From assembly GCA_017502845.1 (NCBI GenBank), contig JAFVUE010000007.1, positions 1 to 64,000 of the forward strand: 64,000 bases of DNA. The letters run 5' to 3'. The notes under the pieces were generated by a model. The model saw only the letters and a list, made by a program, of their open reading frames with translations. It was not told the origin of the DNA and did not search any database. Below, one piece after another: positions 63,497 to 64,000 of the stretch. Position numbers and translations under genes: made by a program. Source of the stretch: Clostridia bacterium. GTDB lineage: Bacteria > Bacillota > Clostridia > UMGS1810. Position 1 is the stretch's first letter. Every line of letters starts with the position of its first letter.

Positions 63497-64000
63497 TTCT
63501 ATATATTCAAATTCAAGTTCGTAAATCCTTATAAGGTCGCCTTCACCTGCACCTTTTTCAATAAGTGCTTTGATGACACCTTTCTTGCGGAGGGCATTCT
63601 GGAAATACTGCAATGACTCGTTGTCTTCAAAGTTTGTTGAATTGATAAGACGTTTGAGCCATTCGCCCTCTACAACGTATGCCTCGTTGTCTCTGCGAAT
63701 TGTGAATGGATCCTCCTCCTCGAATGTGATAACTGTTACATCGTCTTCACTTTCGTCATAGAGAACAGGAACGGGGATGCTGTCCAAGATACTGCTTACG
63801 TAGAGCATCAGTTCGTTGACACCTGCTTTTGTTGCGGCAGAAATCTTAAATAACTTGTATCCGCGATTTTCAATCTCTTTGCAGAAATCTTCGTATACCT
63901 TTTCGTCTGTTATAATATCAGTTTTATTGGCAACCACAATCTGCTGTTTTTCTGCGAGAGTGGGGTTGTACATTTCTATTTCGTAATTTATGCTGTCAAA
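63494..64000 (-). CDS. obgE: GTPase Obg, C-terminal part (partial)
   Basis: The gene runs off the right edge of the window and its 5' part is not seen. The visible 168 residues cover the end of the G domain, with VANKTDI (the NKxD guanine-specificity motif) and KISAATKAGVNEL (G5 SAA motif), then the Obg C-terminal OCT domain (FTIRRDNEAYVVEGEWLKR). It ends EFEYIE, the expected family end. The stop is the first triplet of an inverted-repeat element. Obg is a ribosome-assembly and stress GTPase; yhbY follows on the same strand after 218 bases. Confidence 0.93.
   Translation of the reverse strand, partial: FDSINYEIEMYNPTLAEKQQIVVANKTDIITDEKVYEDFCKEIENRGYKLFKISAATKAGVNELMLYVSSILDSIPVPVLYDESEDDVTVITFEEEDPFTIRRDNEAYVVEGEWLKRLINSTNFEDNESLQYFQNALRKKGVIKALIEKGAGEGDLIRIYELEFEYIE

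Overview
The window is a stretch of chromosome from a low-GC, Gram-positive, spore-forming anaerobe, most likely a gut-type member of the Clostridia. Four observations support this. The gene order is that of the Firmicutes S10-spc-alpha ribosomal operon. Sporulation genes are present (SpoIIM-like, a SpoIVFA/SpoIVFB-like pair, SpoIIID). GatCAB points to indirect aminoacylation of tRNA, and a ferredoxin-thioredoxin-reductase-like protein sits beside thioredoxin. Most promoters have TTGACA/TATAAT-type boxes with 17-nt spacers, and many genes start with TTG or GTG. I saw no rRNA, tRNA, CRISPR array, prophage or transposase gene.

Layout. 1-4583: the tail of a probable metallophosphoesterase, then a polyamine ABC transporter (potA, potB and a fused potC-potD). 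4692-6639: HU, proC and a SpoIIM-like gene with no ordinary start codon. 6757-22953: one long ribosomal operon with its own promoter and a structured leader, running from rpsJ to rplQ and including secY, adk, map, a KOW protein, infA, rpmJ and rpoA. It ends at a strong terminator. 22987-23090 holds two short palindromic repeat elements; a third lies at 33364. 23093-24140 (minus): a ComEC-like metallo-beta-lactamase lipoprotein and a DUF3006 protein. 24254-30387: the SpoIVFA/B-like pair, a radical SAM/DUF2344 pair and ligA. 30468-33304: an SLH/phosphate-binding fusion and a DMT-family transporter.

33394-38234 (minus) is a TetR regulator followed by a four-gene catabolic-looking operon: DHDPS/NAL-family lyase, NAD epimerase-like protein, Gfo/Idh/MocA oxidoreductase and M20 peptidase. 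Its substrate cannot be named from sequence, and it is the best candidate here for an undescribed pathway. 38357-45092: a lipoprotein, gatCAB with an FTR-like protein and thioredoxin, a flavin reductase-like protein and an FGGY kinase. 45316-48079: a BspA-like leucine-rich-repeat surface protein (minus), spoIIID (plus) and a DUF554 membrane protein (minus). 48244-57623: recJ, relA/spoT, an MBL hydrolase, hemZ-like, an SbcD-like phosphoesterase and recG, tightly packed. 57675-64000 (minus): obg (partial), yhbY, nadD, yqeK, an LCP protein, rsfS and leuS, listed in transcription order. An imperfect inverted-repeat element lies exactly at the obg stop codon.

Most of the window is conserved core machinery. 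The unusual signals are gene fusions, non-canonical starts, structured RNA at gene borders, the orphan catabolic operon and the inverted-repeat element after obg. Start choices are from Shine-Dalgarno spacing and family lengths. All functions are from recognising family motifs by eye, without database searches.
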